Shown here piece after piece: positions 9,232-18,836 of a stretch of 64,000 nt of DNA. Both the position numbers and the translations under genes were made by a program. Source of the DNA: Collinsella sp. BA40. GTDB lineage: Bacteria; Actinomycetota; Coriobacteriia; Coriobacteriales; Coriobacteriaceae. How positions within the stretch are numbered: position 1 is the first letter of the stretch; each line of letters starts with the position of its first letter. The stretch lies in contig NZ_VOWY01000013.1 in the NCBI RefSeq assembly GCF_008014645.1, positions 1 through 64,000 of the forward strand. The letters are read 5' to 3'. The notes beneath the pieces are model-generated. The model worked only from the letters and a program-made list of their open reading frames with translations. It was not told the DNA's origin and did no database searches.

Positions 9232-9265
9232 ATCACATCCATCCCTGTCGAAACCCCATGGTAGA

Positions 9266-9297
9266 CGAGAGGGCCCGTCCTAAGACGAGCCCTCTCG
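9266..9297 (-). terminator. Hairpin between sortase substrate and sortase
   Basis: CGAGAGGGC and GCCCTCTCG pair around a GTC/GAC-tipped loop in the 98-base gap between the substrate and sortase genes. No U-tract follows on the minus strand, so this is more likely a partial terminator or mRNA-stabilising hairpin, giving more substrate than sortase. Confidence 0.45.
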
Positions 9298-9329
9298 AAC
9301 CTTCATGAAGCTACCATGCGGTATAAACG

Positions 9330-9926
9330 CTACTTGGAAGCCTTCTTGCGCAGCGACACGAACGCACCGCCGGCGACGGCGGCGGAGACAGCGGTGCCGG
9401 CAGCGACGACCATAGTGTTAAGGCCGGTCTGCGGGGACTTGGAACCGGTGTCGGTGTTCACCACGGTATCGGCCTTCTTGGCAACGATGGTGTGGATGGA
9501 GAGGGTGTCGGTAGAGAAGGTAACGGTGCCGTCGGAGCTAGCGGTCTTGTTGATGACCTCGTTCTCGGCCTTGCCCTCGTGGTCGACGTACACGGTCACG
9601 GCAGCATTCGCATACTCGGAATCAAGGTTGTAGGCAAACTGGAACGGCGGCTCGACCTTACCGCGGGACTCGACCTTGAACGACGCGATCTCGGCATAGC
9701 CCTCGGCAACCTCGGCGTTGGCAGCGCGAAGCTCCTCCGTCGGGGTGATGATGAGCTCGCCGGTGCCGTTGCAGGCGGCGGCAGCCTTCACCTCGACGCC
9801 GGACGGCGCGGAGAACGTGATGGTCTGGGCCTTGACGTCGCCCACGGGGCTCTCCCAAGCCTGAGCGCTCACGGGAAGCGCGAGAGCGAGGGCAAGAGCA
9901 CCGAGAACAGTGATGAACTTCTTCAT
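9330..9926 (-). CDS. Secreted cell-wall-anchored protein with SPQTG sorting signal
   Basis: 198 residues. It begins with a signal peptide (MKKFITVLGALALALALPVS, cut near AQAWE). The mature ~150-residue domain contains FSAPSGVEVKAAAACNGTGE and SFKVESRGKVEPPFQF. The C-terminus is SPQTG, then a hydrophobic run and RKKASK, a standard cell-wall sorting signal. The mature domain resembles no family I can name. I start at ATG 9926 (GGGAGATTGAAC before it, and the signal peptide starts there). A TATACT -10 box lies at 9980-9985 on the minus strand. It is adjacent to the class B sortase, its probable anchoring enzyme. Confidence 0.88.
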   Translation of the reverse strand: MKKFITVLGALALALALPVSAQAWESPVGDVKAQTITFSAPSGVEVKAAAACNGTGELIITPTEELRAANAEVAEGYAEIASFKVESRGKVEPPFQFAYNLDSEYANAAVTVYVDHEGKAENEVINKTASSDGTVTFSTDTLSIHTIVAKKADTVVNTDTGSKSPQTGLNTMVVAAGTAVSAAVAGGAFVSLRKKASK

Positions 9927-10208
9927 GTTCAATCTCCCTTCATGCTGAATGCGGCGCGTATGCCGCGACGTAGGTAAGAAGTATACTGCACGCACGGACG
10001 ATAATTCGAAACGAAGGAAATAATCGCATCGTTCTTGCAACAATTTTACAATACGCAGCCCATCGCCGACGAAATGCGCCGCGGCGGGCTGCGAGAACAG
10101 CATGCACAGATATATACATGTCGTAGCCGAGGATGGCCGCCGCTCCACCAGACCACATCGGCGGCGGTTCACCGCAGACGGTTTCGCATCGATCGAATCG
10201 CAGCCGGC

Positions 10209-11054
10209 CTACTCCTGCGCGAAGAAAGCAAGTGCGATGGCGCCGGGACCGACATGCGTACCGATCGTAGCGCCCACCGAATGCACGGGAAGCTCGTCGC
10301 CGGGATATGCCCCCCACAGGTCGCGATGAGCCTCGATATAATCGCGCAGCAATGCATCGCTCACACCCGAATAGCCCAAGACAAGGGGCATGGAGAAGTC
10401 GACGCCCGTGCGCTCGATAGCCTTTCGCAGCAGGTTTCGGCCGTGCTTCTGGCCGCGCGCCTTGCCGACGAGTTCGACGGCGCCGTCCGCAACCGTGATC
10501 ACCGGCTTGATGGAGAGAATCTCTCCCACCGCGCCGGCGGCAGCGGAGATCCTGCCGCCGCGCCGGAGGAACTCGAGGGTATCGAGCAGGCCGAGTACCA
10601 CCACGCGGTCGCGCACGGCTTCCAGCGCAGCCACGATCTCGTCGGCGGAAGCGCCCTCGTCAAGCAGTCGAAGCGCATACTCGGTGAGCGCCCGCTCGCC
10701 TACCGTGACGCTGTGCGTATCGACGATACGGACCTTGGCATCCACCAGGCCCGCCGCCGTGACAGCGCTTTGATGGGTCCCCGACAGCTTTTCCGACAGG
10801 GTGATGACCACGATGTCCTCGCCCGCAGCGATCGCCTCCTCGTACGCCTGCGAGAACGCATAGGGGTTCACCTGCCCCGTGCTGGGCAGGTCGTCGCCCT
10901 CGGTGAGCAGCTCGTAGAAGCGGTCGTTGGTGATGGTGACGCCATCGAGGTAGACATCCTGGCCAAAGACGACGGACAGGGGCAGAACCGTGAGCTGCGG
11001 ATGACCCGAGCTGCTCATATCGCTGGCGGAATCGACGATGATGCGGACTGGCAT
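10209..11054 (-). CDS. DegV-family fatty-acid-binding protein
   Basis: 281 residues starting MPVRIIVDSASD, the typical DegV opening. LPLSVVFGQDVYLDG, TSGQVNPYAF-like STGQVNPYAFSQAYEEA and VVITLSEKLSGTHQSA are the fatty-acid carboxylate-binding segments of the family. DegV/FakB proteins present fatty acids to the kinase FakA, which is not in this window. AAGGAGGGA lies before ATG 11054. The MarR-type gene 13 bases upstream is on the same strand, so the two probably form an operon. Confidence 0.92.
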   Translation of the reverse strand: MPVRIIVDSASDMSSSGHPQLTVLPLSVVFGQDVYLDGVTITNDRFYELLTEGDDLPSTGQVNPYAFSQAYEEAIAAGEDIVVITLSEKLSGTHQSAVTAAGLVDAKVRIVDTHSVTVGERALTEYALRLLDEGASADEIVAALEAVRDRVVVLGLLDTLEFLRRGGRISAAAGAVGEILSIKPVITVADGAVELVGKARGQKHGRNLLRKAIERTGVDFSMPLVLGYSGVSDALLRDYIEAHRDLWGAYPGDELPVHSVGATIGTHVGPGAIALAFFAQE

Positions 11055-11067
11055 GGGGGTTCCCTCC

Positions 11068-11541
11068 TTATGGGGCGGCGCGGCGCGCCTCTGCTTCGTT
11101 ACGAGAAATGTGCTTGAGCCGATCCAGAACCGTTGCGAGCGACCGGTACATGACCAGACGGTCCTCGGCGGAAAGCTCGTCACCGGCCTGCGCGACCACG
11201 CGCGCGATGGTGTTCACGGCCTCGTCCATGGCGCGGACGCCTTGCTCGGTAAGATAGAGGCGGGCCCGGTAGCGGCCCGAGCGCTCATCTTCGACCATGC
11301 GGATGAAGCCTCGCTCCTCGAGACCCGCCGTATAGCGGGAAATGGCGGCCCGCGTCACGCTGGCGCGGCGCGCCAGCTCGGCGCTCGTGAGACCCTCGGG
11401 TTCGCGATGCAGCTGGTAGAGCAACATGATGTCGGCGCCCTTCAAGCCCAGCTTCGCCGCCTCCGCGGCCTTGATCCGCTGGATCTCCTTTGAAATCGCC
11501 CCGATCAATCCGACAAAATCCTCGAAGCGCTCCTGCTCCAT
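11068..11541 (-). CDS. MarR-family transcriptional regulator
   Basis: 157-residue winged-helix regulator. The recognition region reads EGLTSAELARRASVTRAAISRYTAGLEERGFIRM, followed by the wing DERSGRYRARLYLTEQG. Flanking helices form the dimer interface. MarR proteins usually repress neighbouring genes and release DNA on binding small lipophilic or phenolic ligands. As first gene of a pair with degV it may control lipid-related functions (inference). The GGGAGG site suits the second of two adjacent ATGs (11541). Confidence 0.9.
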   Translation of the reverse strand: MEQERFEDFVGLIGAISKEIQRIKAAEAAKLGLKGADIMLLYQLHREPEGLTSAELARRASVTRAAISRYTAGLEERGFIRMVEDERSGRYRARLYLTEQGVRAMDEAVNTIARVVAQAGDELSAEDRLVMYRSLATVLDRLKHISRNEAEARRAAP

Positions 11542-11702
11542 CATGACACCTCCCGTGCTGATGCATCGCATACGGCTCGTTAACGCATTAACATCTTACG
11601 AATGTTTGTTAAGCCGTCAACAACTACGCAACTTCGACACATCGACTTCCATACCGTCTTCGAGCATAGGGCATGGCGCGTCCGCACCACGTCGTCCGGC
11701 GT

Positions 11703-11738
11703 AAAAAAACACGGCCCCGCAGCGAAAGCGAGGCCGTG
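11703..11738 (-). terminator. Rho-independent terminator after lactate permease
   Basis: Stem CACGGCCTCGC/GCGGGGCCGTG (one mismatch) at 11710-11738, followed on the minus strand by seven Ts. It lies 46 bases past the stop of the permease gene. Confidence 0.85.
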
Positions 11739-11784
11739 GAAAAGCGGCGCGCACCGAGAAGCGGCGCATAGGGGGATGTAGCTG

Positions 11785-13353
11785 CTAGGCGCCGAAAAAC
11801 GCCAGGGCGCTCATGGCAGCCAGGAATGCCAGAGCAAACGGCAGGACGGCCTTGAGCAGCTCGGCGTCCTTGCCCGTAACGCGAACAGCGGCCAATCCGA
11901 TGGCAAGCGTCTGCGGCGAGAGCATCTTGCCCGCGGCCACGCCCAGCGAGTTGAGGGCGACCATCCAGTAGGGATCGGACGAAAGCGCCATCGCGGCCTC
12001 GTGCTGAACGGGACCGAAGAGCATGCCGGAGCTCGTGCCCGAGCCCGTCACGAAGGTGCCGACCATGCCGATCCACGGCGCCACCAACGGGAAGAACGCA
12101 CCGGCAACGCCGATGCAAAACGCCGAGATGGAAGAGATCATGCCCGCGTACCCCATCACCTTGGCGCACCCGAGTACCGACAACATGGTAATGACCGTGG
12201 GCATCATCTGCTTGACGGTATCGCGCAGTACCTCGCCCATCACCTTGAGGCTGGCGCCTTGGATGGCGCCGCCCGCGAACGCGGCCAGAAAGATCCATAC
12301 GCCGGGCGTATTGATCCAGGAGAAGGTAAGGGTCCCCGGGTTGGGACCGCTGAACACCTGCACGCTGGTGGCGAATTGCGCCAGGAAGGCGTTTACCGGC
12401 GGCACGAGCTTAGACGTACCCAGCAGCAGCACGAAGATGAGAATGAAGCACGACCAAGCCTTGAGCGCACGGCCAGCATCGAGGTCCTCGGCCTCGGGGG
12501 CCTCCATGTGAAAGCGCGCATCGAGCTTACCGGAGCGCTCGGCGCGCATGGCGAGCACCGCCGTAACCGCGAGCGCGCAGATGCTGCCCACCACGACGGA
12601 GAGCTCGGGTCCGACGAACGTGGCCACGAGATAGGCGGGCACCACGAAGGCTGCACCCGAGGCGAGCGCGATGGGCGCGACGCCCGCGAAACGCTGGCCC
12701 AGGGAAGGTGCGGGCGCATCCTTGAGCGACGGCAGCGAAGAACCGCCCGCCACGTAGACGATGAGCAACGGGGCAACGATGAAGAACGGTGCGAGCTGCA
12801 GCATCTGCACCGAGGCGAGCTGCGCGGCATCGAGTCCCACCAGGTTGGCCAAAGACACCGTAGGGATGCCGATGGAGCCGTACGGCGTGGGCACGCCGTT
12901 GGCGAGCAGGCACATGAGCACGGCCGGGATGGGCGAGAAACCCAACGCGGCCAACATGCCCGCAGGGATGGCCACGGCCGTTCCGAAGCCGGCCATGCCC
13001 TCCATGAAGCCGCCGAAGCACCACGCGATAAGCAGCGCCAGAATGCGGCGATCACTTGAGATAGAGGTGATCATGCCGCTGATCACATCCATGGCACCGG
13101 TCTTCACGCAGAGGTTATAGGTGAAGACCGCCGCGATGATCACCAAGACGATGGGCCACAGCGCCATCAGGAAGCCCTCGAGACTCGCCGTGGCAACCTG
13201 ATCGACCGGCATGCCCCAGCGCGTCGCCGCGAGCGCAGCGGCGATGACGAACGAACCTATAGCCGCCTTCCACGTGGGCCACTTGAACAGCAGCAACATG
13301 ACGACGAGCCACAGGATGGGAACGAGGGCTAAGAGAAACGAGATGAAATCCAT
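11785..13353 (-). CDS. lctP: L-lactate permease (LctP family)
   Basis: 522-residue lactate permease with 12 or more membrane helices. Family segments are visible: WCFGGFMEGMAGFGTAVAIPAG, LMCLLANGVPTPYGSIGIPT and FVTGSGTSSGMLFGPVQHEAA. It imports lactate, and often glycolate, with protons. The membrane protein begins at MDFISFLLALVPILW, so I take ATG 13353; longer versions add an Arg-rich stretch with no support. No lactate dehydrogenase is nearby. It ends at a strong terminator. Confidence 0.93.
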   Translation of the reverse strand: MDFISFLLALVPILWLVVMLLLFKWPTWKAAIGSFVIAAALAATRWGMPVDQVATASLEGFLMALWPIVLVIIAAVFTYNLCVKTGAMDVISGMITSISSDRRILALLIAWCFGGFMEGMAGFGTAVAIPAGMLAALGFSPIPAVLMCLLANGVPTPYGSIGIPTVSLANLVGLDAAQLASVQMLQLAPFFIVAPLLIVYVAGGSSLPSLKDAPAPSLGQRFAGVAPIALASGAAFVVPAYLVATFVGPELSVVVGSICALAVTAVLAMRAERSGKLDARFHMEAPEAEDLDAGRALKAWSCFILIFVLLLGTSKLVPPVNAFLAQFATSVQVFSGPNPGTLTFSWINTPGVWIFLAAFAGGAIQGASLKVMGEVLRDTVKQMMPTVITMLSVLGCAKVMGYAGMISSISAFCIGVAGAFFPLVAPWIGMVGTFVTGSGTSSGMLFGPVQHEAAMALSSDPYWMVALNSLGVAAGKMLSPQTLAIGLAAVRVTGKDAELLKAVLPFALAFLAAMSALAFFGA

Positions 13354-13629
13354 ATATATCCCCAACACGTCCGGCGACGCGGCTGCGCGCACGCTCATCG
13401 CGCGCTTCGGTCGCGCCGGCACCGTAGTAAAACGTATCAGAGGATACCGCAAGCGCCGCGCGACGCGAGAAGAAACAAAAAGCGTTACCGAACGTGGTTG
13501 CAAATTCGATGTCCGAGAGCATGGCTATAATGAATCGAATCGACACGCGGCGCCCGGCTATCGGCGCCCGCGCCCGAACGGCGGCGGCGCGGTTCGCCCG
13601 AGCCGCGATTGAGCAGGCAGGAGGCTGAT

Positions 13630-15129
13630 GTGAGCATCACTTTGCTCGATAGGATGCGCAAGCGCCTCGCGCGGCGCGGCGCCATCGCGGTGGGCAGCCC
13701 CCAGAGCAGGCGCAGGCCCACGTACCGTCCCGCACCCAACGATTCCGCGGACGCGGCGGCCCAGCGCGAGGCCAAGCGCCCTGAACGCGAGCAGACCTTC
13801 ATCACCCGCATGGTAAACCAGTGGTGGACCCGCCTGCTCGAAGCGGTATACGAAGGATCGCTCAGCGAGCAGGAAGCGGAGTACGAGTCGCACTGCACCA
13901 AACGCGACTACCTATGGAATACCGTGGGCATCGGCGTGTGGGGCATGGTGTTCCCGCTGCTCACCGTAGTGACAACGCAGCTCGTCGGCGCCGAGCAGGC
14001 GGGCATGTTCTCCATGGCGTTCGTCACCGGCACGCTGCTCATGATCGCGGCGAGCTACGGCGTCCGCAATTTCCAGGTTTCCGATATCGACGAGGTCGAT
14101 TCGTTCTCATCCTACCAGGTCAACCGCTGGATAACCGGCGCGCTCGCCCTCGTTGCGGGCATTCTGTACTGCACGTTTCGAGACTACAGCCCCAACATGA
14201 TGACCATCTCCCTGGGTGTCTACGTTTACAAGATGGTCGATGGCATCGCCGACGTCTACGAGGGCAGGCTCCAGCAGGCCGATAAGCTCTATCTGGCCGG
14301 AATCAGCCAGGCGCTGCGCTCGCTCGCGGTCGCCGCAGCCTTCTCCCTCGCGCTCTTCATCACGCGCAGCCTGCCGTTCGCCTCCGTAGCCATGGCGGTT
14401 GTTGCCGTGGCGTCGCTGGCGCTGCTCACCATCCCGCTGGCGCTGCTTGAAACCGAAAAGTCGCGCGGGATGCGCCTTGAGGAGGTCACCGGCCTGCTGC
14501 GCCGATGCTTCCCACTGTTCGCCGCGCTCTTCCTGTTCAACCTCATCGAGAGCATGCCCAAGTTCGTGATGGAGGGGATGCTCCCCTACGACAACCAGCT
14601 CTACTTCAACGCGCTGTACTTCCCCGCCCAGGGCATCCTGCTTGCGATCGGCTTCGTCTACAAACCGCAGCTGCTGCGCTTGGCGAGCATCTGGTCCAAT
14701 CCGCGTAAACGGCGCCGCTTCGACCTGGTGGTCGCGGCGATGATGGTCGTCGTCCTAGCCGTAACGGTGTTCAGCGGGGTCATGATGGCCTGGATCGGCA
14801 TACCCGTCATGAGCTTCATGTACGGAGTCGATTTCGAACGCTTCCGCATGCTCGCCTACCTCATGATCGCCGCCGGCGGCATCACCGCGGCCATCGATTT
14901 CCTATACGCCATCATCACCGTGCTGCGCCGCCAGGGCGACGTGATGAAGCTCTACCTGATTTCTTTCGCCGCGTCGGTCATAGCGCCCCTCGTGCTCGTC
15001 GCCCTGCTGGGGCTGATGGGTGCCGTGATAAGCTACCTGTTGGTCATGGCTCTGCTGCTCGTCTTGCTGATAGTGGAGTACGTGCACATCCGCCGCGCCA
15101 TCACGCGCGAACGCAACCCCTTTGCCTAG
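13630..15129 (+). CDS. Wzx/MATE-like polysaccharide flippase-type membrane protein
   Basis: 499 residues. A basic N-terminal tail of ~85 residues precedes 12-14 hydrophobic helices with the layout of lipopolysaccharide-repeat-unit flippases (MOP superfamily): GVWGMVFPLLTVVTTQLVGAEQAGMFSMAF, then GVRNFQVSDI and LFNLIESMPKFVMEGMLPYDNQLYFNALYFPAQGI. No glycosyltransferases lie nearby, so the cargo is unknown. GTG 13630 is preferred to an upstream TTG because AGGAGG sits 5 bases before it. The next gene follows closely. Confidence 0.78.
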   Translation: MSITLLDRMRKRLARRGAIAVGSPQSRRRPTYRPAPNDSADAAAQREAKRPEREQTFITRMVNQWWTRLLEAVYEGSLSEQEAEYESHCTKRDYLWNTVGIGVWGMVFPLLTVVTTQLVGAEQAGMFSMAFVTGTLLMIAASYGVRNFQVSDIDEVDSFSSYQVNRWITGALALVAGILYCTFRDYSPNMMTISLGVYVYKMVDGIADVYEGRLQQADKLYLAGISQALRSLAVAAAFSLALFITRSLPFASVAMAVVAVASLALLTIPLALLETEKSRGMRLEEVTGLLRRCFPLFAALFLFNLIESMPKFVMEGMLPYDNQLYFNALYFPAQGILLAIGFVYKPQLLRLASIWSNPRKRRRFDLVVAAMMVVVLAVTVFSGVMMAWIGIPVMSFMYGVDFERFRMLAYLMIAAGGITAAIDFLYAIITVLRRQGDVMKLYLISFAASVIAPLVLVALLGLMGAVISYLLVMALLLVLLIVEYVHIRRAITRERNPFA

Positions 15130-15187
15130 TTCTCGGCCGAGCGGCCGCGCGCCAGGCCGCCGCCCCCGCAACCATGGAGGTCCCGCA

Positions 15188-16315
15188 ATGACAGACGAAA
15201 CGAACCCCTGGAACGACATTCGAAGCAGCTCGGTGGACGGCCGCCCCCGGACCGAAGCGGGGCACCGGGACCTCCCGCCCGTGCCCGTGCCCGCCGAAAC
15301 AGCCTCGTCCGCCCCGGCGCCGGATGCAGAGCCGATCGGCGCACCAAAGGAAGCCGCAGCCGCGCCGGACGACGCTACGTCGCCGAACAGCCTGGGAAGC
15401 CAGCCCGCGGCCTCGGGCGAGTCGGAGGCCCGCGCCCTCCCGCCGGTCGCCGCGCCCGCACCCGCCGCCGCACAAGCGAGCGCGAACTACAACCTAACCG
15501 TCACCTCGGTGATCTTGGGAGCCCTTTCCATCCTGTTCAGCGCCGTGCCCCTTGTCGGGCTCATCCTGGCCATAGCCGCCATCGCCTGCGCCGCACGCTC
15601 GACGCGCGGCACCACCCCAACCGGCCTGTCCACAGCGGGCAAGGTGCTCGGCATCGCGGGCGCCATCATCTCGGCCCTCGTCAACCTGCTGCTCATCGTG
15701 TCGATCTGGCTGGCCGCCGGCGCCCTCGGCGAAACCTATACAACCCTCGAAACGAATACCGTCGACTCGCATCTGGACAATGGGGGCGATGGCCCGAATG
15801 CGGTCGAGCAGGATGAACGCGAGCTCCACGACCTGATCAAGCCCACGTTCGACGCCCTCGAACCCACGGACCCCGAGCTCAAAACACAGGTCAAGCAGTA
15901 CCTGGCATCGATGGTGCTCGATGATTTCGGCGACGATATCGATTCCTTCGGCGTTGACCCCGAGGCGTATGCCAACTGGATGCTCGTGGACCTCAGCTTT
16001 AGGACAAGCGATATGCTCACGCGCGATTCAACGGGCACCTGCTACGTCTATGTGACGCATCGCGACCCCATCGCGTTCGTCATCGCGTGGGCGAAGGCGC
16101 TCGACAAAGCCGCCGACGACCCCGCATGCCAGCATCTACCGCAAGAACAGGCGGCCGCCCTCATGCAGGACATCTTCTACACCTGCCTCGCGGAGTGCAC
16201 CGCCACCACCGAGACCCGCGTATCCTTCGAATTCGAGTCCACCGACGGCGTCTGGTCACTCGATGAAGGATCATGGGACGAAGCCTATCCGAAGATCTTC
16301 TTTCCCGAGGAATAA
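15188..16315 (+). CDS. DUF4190-type membrane protein with extracellular domain
   Basis: 375 residues. A Pro/Ala-rich cytoplasmic tail (~100 residues) leads to two membrane helices carrying the DUF4190-like pattern SVILGALSILFSAVPLVGLILAIAAIACA...GLSTAGKVLGIAGAIISALVNLLLIV. An acidic ~220-residue outer domain follows. In related proteins this architecture is called DUF4190 or DUF4352-like; the function is unknown. GGAGGT precedes ATG 15188. It is probably cotranscribed with the flippase-like gene 58 bases upstream. Confidence 0.8.
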   Translation: MTDETNPWNDIRSSSVDGRPRTEAGHRDLPPVPVPAETASSAPAPDAEPIGAPKEAAAAPDDATSPNSLGSQPAASGESEARALPPVAAPAPAAAQASANYNLTVTSVILGALSILFSAVPLVGLILAIAAIACAARSTRGTTPTGLSTAGKVLGIAGAIISALVNLLLIVSIWLAAGALGETYTTLETNTVDSHLDNGGDGPNAVEQDERELHDLIKPTFDALEPTDPELKTQVKQYLASMVLDDFGDDIDSFGVDPEAYANWMLVDLSFRTSDMLTRDSTGTCYVYVTHRDPIAFVIAWAKALDKAADDPACQHLPQEQAAALMQDIFYTCLAECTATTETRVSFEFESTDGVWSLDEGSWDEAYPKIFFPEE

Positions 16316-16329
16316 CCAGAAGATTTAGC

Positions 16330-16370
16330 AAGACGGCTCCGGAGTGGTCGGACCACCTGGGGCCGTCTTC
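16330..16370. terminator. Terminator between convergent genes
   Basis: AAGACGGC and GCCGTCTT pair as the ends of a long stem that continues through GGTGG/CCACC. The + strand continues CGTTTG and the - strand GCTAAATCTT. It sits between the convergent genes ending at 16315 and 16426 and may serve both. Confidence 0.6.
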
Positions 16371-16425
16371 GTTTGAAAACCCTCTGCGACGCACGGTTGC
16401 CAGCAAACGAGAAATCCCGGCGAAA

Positions 16426-17316
16426 CTACGCGCCCTCGCCTACGGGGACGTACCATGTCGCGCGGTCCTCGAGTCGCATGATCCCCACGCGCCCGGTGGG
16501 CGAACCCGTTGCCGCAGCGCAATCGATGCAGATGCGATCGGCCTCGCCGCCAGTGTCGCGACACGCCCCCACCTCGACCACGCAGCCCTGCAGGTCCTCG
16601 GTCACACCGGTGCCCGACATCAAGCGCCCATAGCGCCCAAGATACAAGGAGGGCGTATGACCGGAAACAACCACGGGGCCGCGTCCGTCGCGGCCGATCA
16701 GGCCCGTAGCTTCGCTCCAGAAGTCGCCGCGGATCCACAGCAGGTCATCTGACACCTGCTGGGAGAGCATGGAGGCGAGCTGCGCGACCGAGGCGTCGCG
16801 CGCGCCGCCCGCGGCATCCACGGGCACGCCCGCTGCGCGCAGGTTGGCACGGGCGATGGCGGCGTCGATGCCCGCATGCACGAGCAGGTGCGCGCGCGTG
16901 GCCGCGGCGAGCTCGGGATCTCCGGGATGGGAGCGGCGCACGCGTTCGTCGGCCACCTCGACCACGTCGAACAGCGGCAGCCCCGACAACCACTCGATAA
17001 GCTCGCCAGCCTCCTCGCCCGAGAGCGCATCGAGCTCGCGCGACGTAGTTGATCCGCCGTTCATCTGCCAGAGCAGCAGCTCGCGATCGTCATCGGCTGC
17101 CAGGACATCAAGGAGCATGCGCTCGTGGTTGCCCATGAGCACGCGAGCGTTGGGGAGCGACCGAACGAGCTTCACCACGCCGATGGGATCGGGTCCTCGA
17201 TCGACCATATCGCCCATCACGTAGAGCACGTCGTCAGATCCCAGCCCCACCAGCTCGAGGGCGGCATCGAGGGCACGCAGGTACCCGTGCACATCAGATG
17301 TAACGTAGGTCGCCAT
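16426..17316 (-). CDS. Metallophosphatase (PP1/PP2A-like, bacterial diadenosine/Ser-Thr phosphatase type)
   Basis: 296 residues of the calcineurin-like phosphoesterase fold. Metal ligands are visible in order: SDVHG (residues 7-11), MGDMVDRGPD (about 40), GNHERMLLD (about 70), the His of HAGID and the late SGHTPSLYLG. The family includes phage-lambda-type protein phosphatases and ApaH-like Ap4A hydrolases; GDMVDRG with GNHE does not separate them. ATG 17316 has GAGGGGAC before it. It stands alone. Confidence 0.88.
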   Translation of the reverse strand: MATYVTSDVHGYLRALDAALELVGLGSDDVLYVMGDMVDRGPDPIGVVKLVRSLPNARVLMGNHERMLLDVLAADDDRELLLWQMNGGSTTSRELDALSGEEAGELIEWLSGLPLFDVVEVADERVRRSHPGDPELAAATRAHLLVHAGIDAAIARANLRAAGVPVDAAGGARDASVAQLASMLSQQVSDDLLWIRGDFWSEATGLIGRDGRGPVVVSGHTPSLYLGRYGRLMSGTGVTEDLQGCVVEVGACRDTGGEADRICIDCAAATGSPTGRVGIMRLEDRATWYVPVGEGA

Positions 17317-17337
17317 GGGGTCCCCTCTCGGCATCAA

Positions 17338-17640
17338 CCTTCAACCTTAAAGTGATAGTTTACTCTTTCTTTAACGAGGCGGCGCCCATTTCATCCCGGC
17401 GGGCGCTGCACAGGGCGCCAATTATCGGTCGAGAATGGAACCCCCACGCATCGTGAACTGCCGGAACGTGGTCATGAAGACGGTGCACCCCGGCCCTCTT
17501 CGCAAAAGGTAACGTTTCGGTTACAGCCGTCATACTCTTCTATAGTAAAGTGCATCCCTTACGCGAGCGCACCTCCGCGGACGCCGTACCAGGCACCGCG
17601 ACAGACGGCGCGTCTTCACCCGCAAACGTTAGGAGCACCT
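17338..17640 (+). promoter_or_regulatory. Divergent intergenic region with serC promoter
   Basis: 303 bases between divergent genes. TATAGT at 17541-17546, about 95 bases before serC, is a credible -10 box; its -35 is weak (CGGTTA or TTCGGT, depending on spacing). TTAGGAG at 17630-17636 is the serC ribosome-binding site. I see no known riboswitch or attenuator. Confidence 0.45.
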
Positions 17641-18747
17641 ATGGCGCGCGTTCACAACTTCTCGGCGGGCCCCGCGGCCCTTCCCCGGAGCATCCTGGCC
17701 GAGCTCTCCGACGAGCTGGCCGAATACGGAGACGCAGGCATGTCCGTTATGGAGATGAGTCATCGCTCCGCCGCATTCCAGCGCATCATCGACGAAGCCG
17801 AGGCCACGCTCCGCCGCATCCTGAATATTCCCGACCGCTACCGCGTCCTGTTCCTTCAGGGCGGCGCCACCCTTCAATTCGCAGGCATCCCGCTCAACCT
17901 CATGAGGCGCGGACGAGCCGGCTACGTGGTGAGCGGCAGCTTTGCCAAGAAAGCCTGGTCCGAGGCGCAGCGGTACGGCGAAGCCCTCGCGCTCGCCAGC
18001 AGCGAGGATACCGGATTCGACCGCATCCCCGGCCTGGCGCCCGTCGAGGCGCGCGCGGCCGTGGGCGACCTCGACTACATCTACATCTGCCAGAACAACA
18101 CCATCTACGGCACGCAGTTCCACGCGCTGCCAGGCTGCGGCGAGACGCCGCTCGTAGCCGACGTGTCGAGCTGCTTCCTCAGCATGCCGCTCGAGATCGA
18201 GCGCTACGGGCTCGTGTACGCGGGCGCGCAGAAGAACGCCGGGATCGCGGGCGTAACCGTGGTCATCGTGCGCGACGACTTGATAGACGACGGACCCGCC
18301 AGCCCCTATTGCCCAAGCTACCTGGATTATCGCCTGGAAGCGAGCAAGGGCTCGATGTACAACACGCCCAACACCTTCGGCATCTACGTGTGCGGCAAGG
18401 TATTCCGATGGATCGAGGAGACCGGGGGCCTGGCGGCCATGCAGCAGCGCAACGAGGGCAAGGCGCGCCTGCTCTACGAGACCATCGATACCAGCTCGTT
18501 TTACCGGGGCGTTTCCCAGCCGGACTCGCGGTCCATCGCCAACGTGACGTTTCGCACGCCAACGCCCCAGCTCGACGCCGAGTTCGTGGACTTCGCTGCC
18601 GCGTGCGGCATCGTCAACATCAAGGGGCACCGCGCCGCCGGCGGCCTGCGTGCGAGCATCTACAACGCGGTGAGCAGGGAATCCGTCGAGGCGCTGGCGG
18701 CCTGCATGCGGGAGTTCGAGACGGCGAGCGAAACGCGATCTAGGTAG
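17641..18747 (+). CDS. serC: Phosphoserine aminotransferase
   Basis: 368-residue class V PLP aminotransferase, converting 3-phosphohydroxypyruvate and glutamate to 3-phosphoserine and 2-oxoglutarate. It starts with the family signature FSAGPAALP. The PLP lysine is in YAGAQKNAGIAGVTVVIV (about residue 200), preceded by the cofactor Asp in VADVSSCFLS. HRAAGGLRASIYNAV near the C-terminus is the substrate-arginine region. It heads the serine cluster serC-serA-DUF1015 with short gaps; no serB phosphatase is present in the window. Confidence 0.97.
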   Translation: MARVHNFSAGPAALPRSILAELSDELAEYGDAGMSVMEMSHRSAAFQRIIDEAEATLRRILNIPDRYRVLFLQGGATLQFAGIPLNLMRRGRAGYVVSGSFAKKAWSEAQRYGEALALASSEDTGFDRIPGLAPVEARAAVGDLDYIYICQNNTIYGTQFHALPGCGETPLVADVSSCFLSMPLEIERYGLVYAGAQKNAGIAGVTVVIVRDDLIDDGPASPYCPSYLDYRLEASKGSMYNTPNTFGIYVCGKVFRWIEETGGLAAMQQRNEGKARLLYETIDTSSFYRGVSQPDSRSIANVTFRTPTPQLDAEFVDFAAACGIVNIKGHRAAGGLRASIYNAVSRESVEALAACMREFETASETRSR

Positions 18748-18836
18748 GGGTGCGAGCCCCTGCCCCCTGAGGCAGCGGGCGGCGAGGCCCGAGCCCACAG
18801 CCCTAACGTTCGGCAACGAAGCAAAAGGAAACCACC

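Noticed and set aside
7330-9264. A 644-codon open frame opposite the LCP and sortase genes, and similar long antisense frames (for example 3156-4700)
   Set aside because: Mirror frames caused by high third-position GC opposite real genes; His/Arg/Asp-rich and without families.
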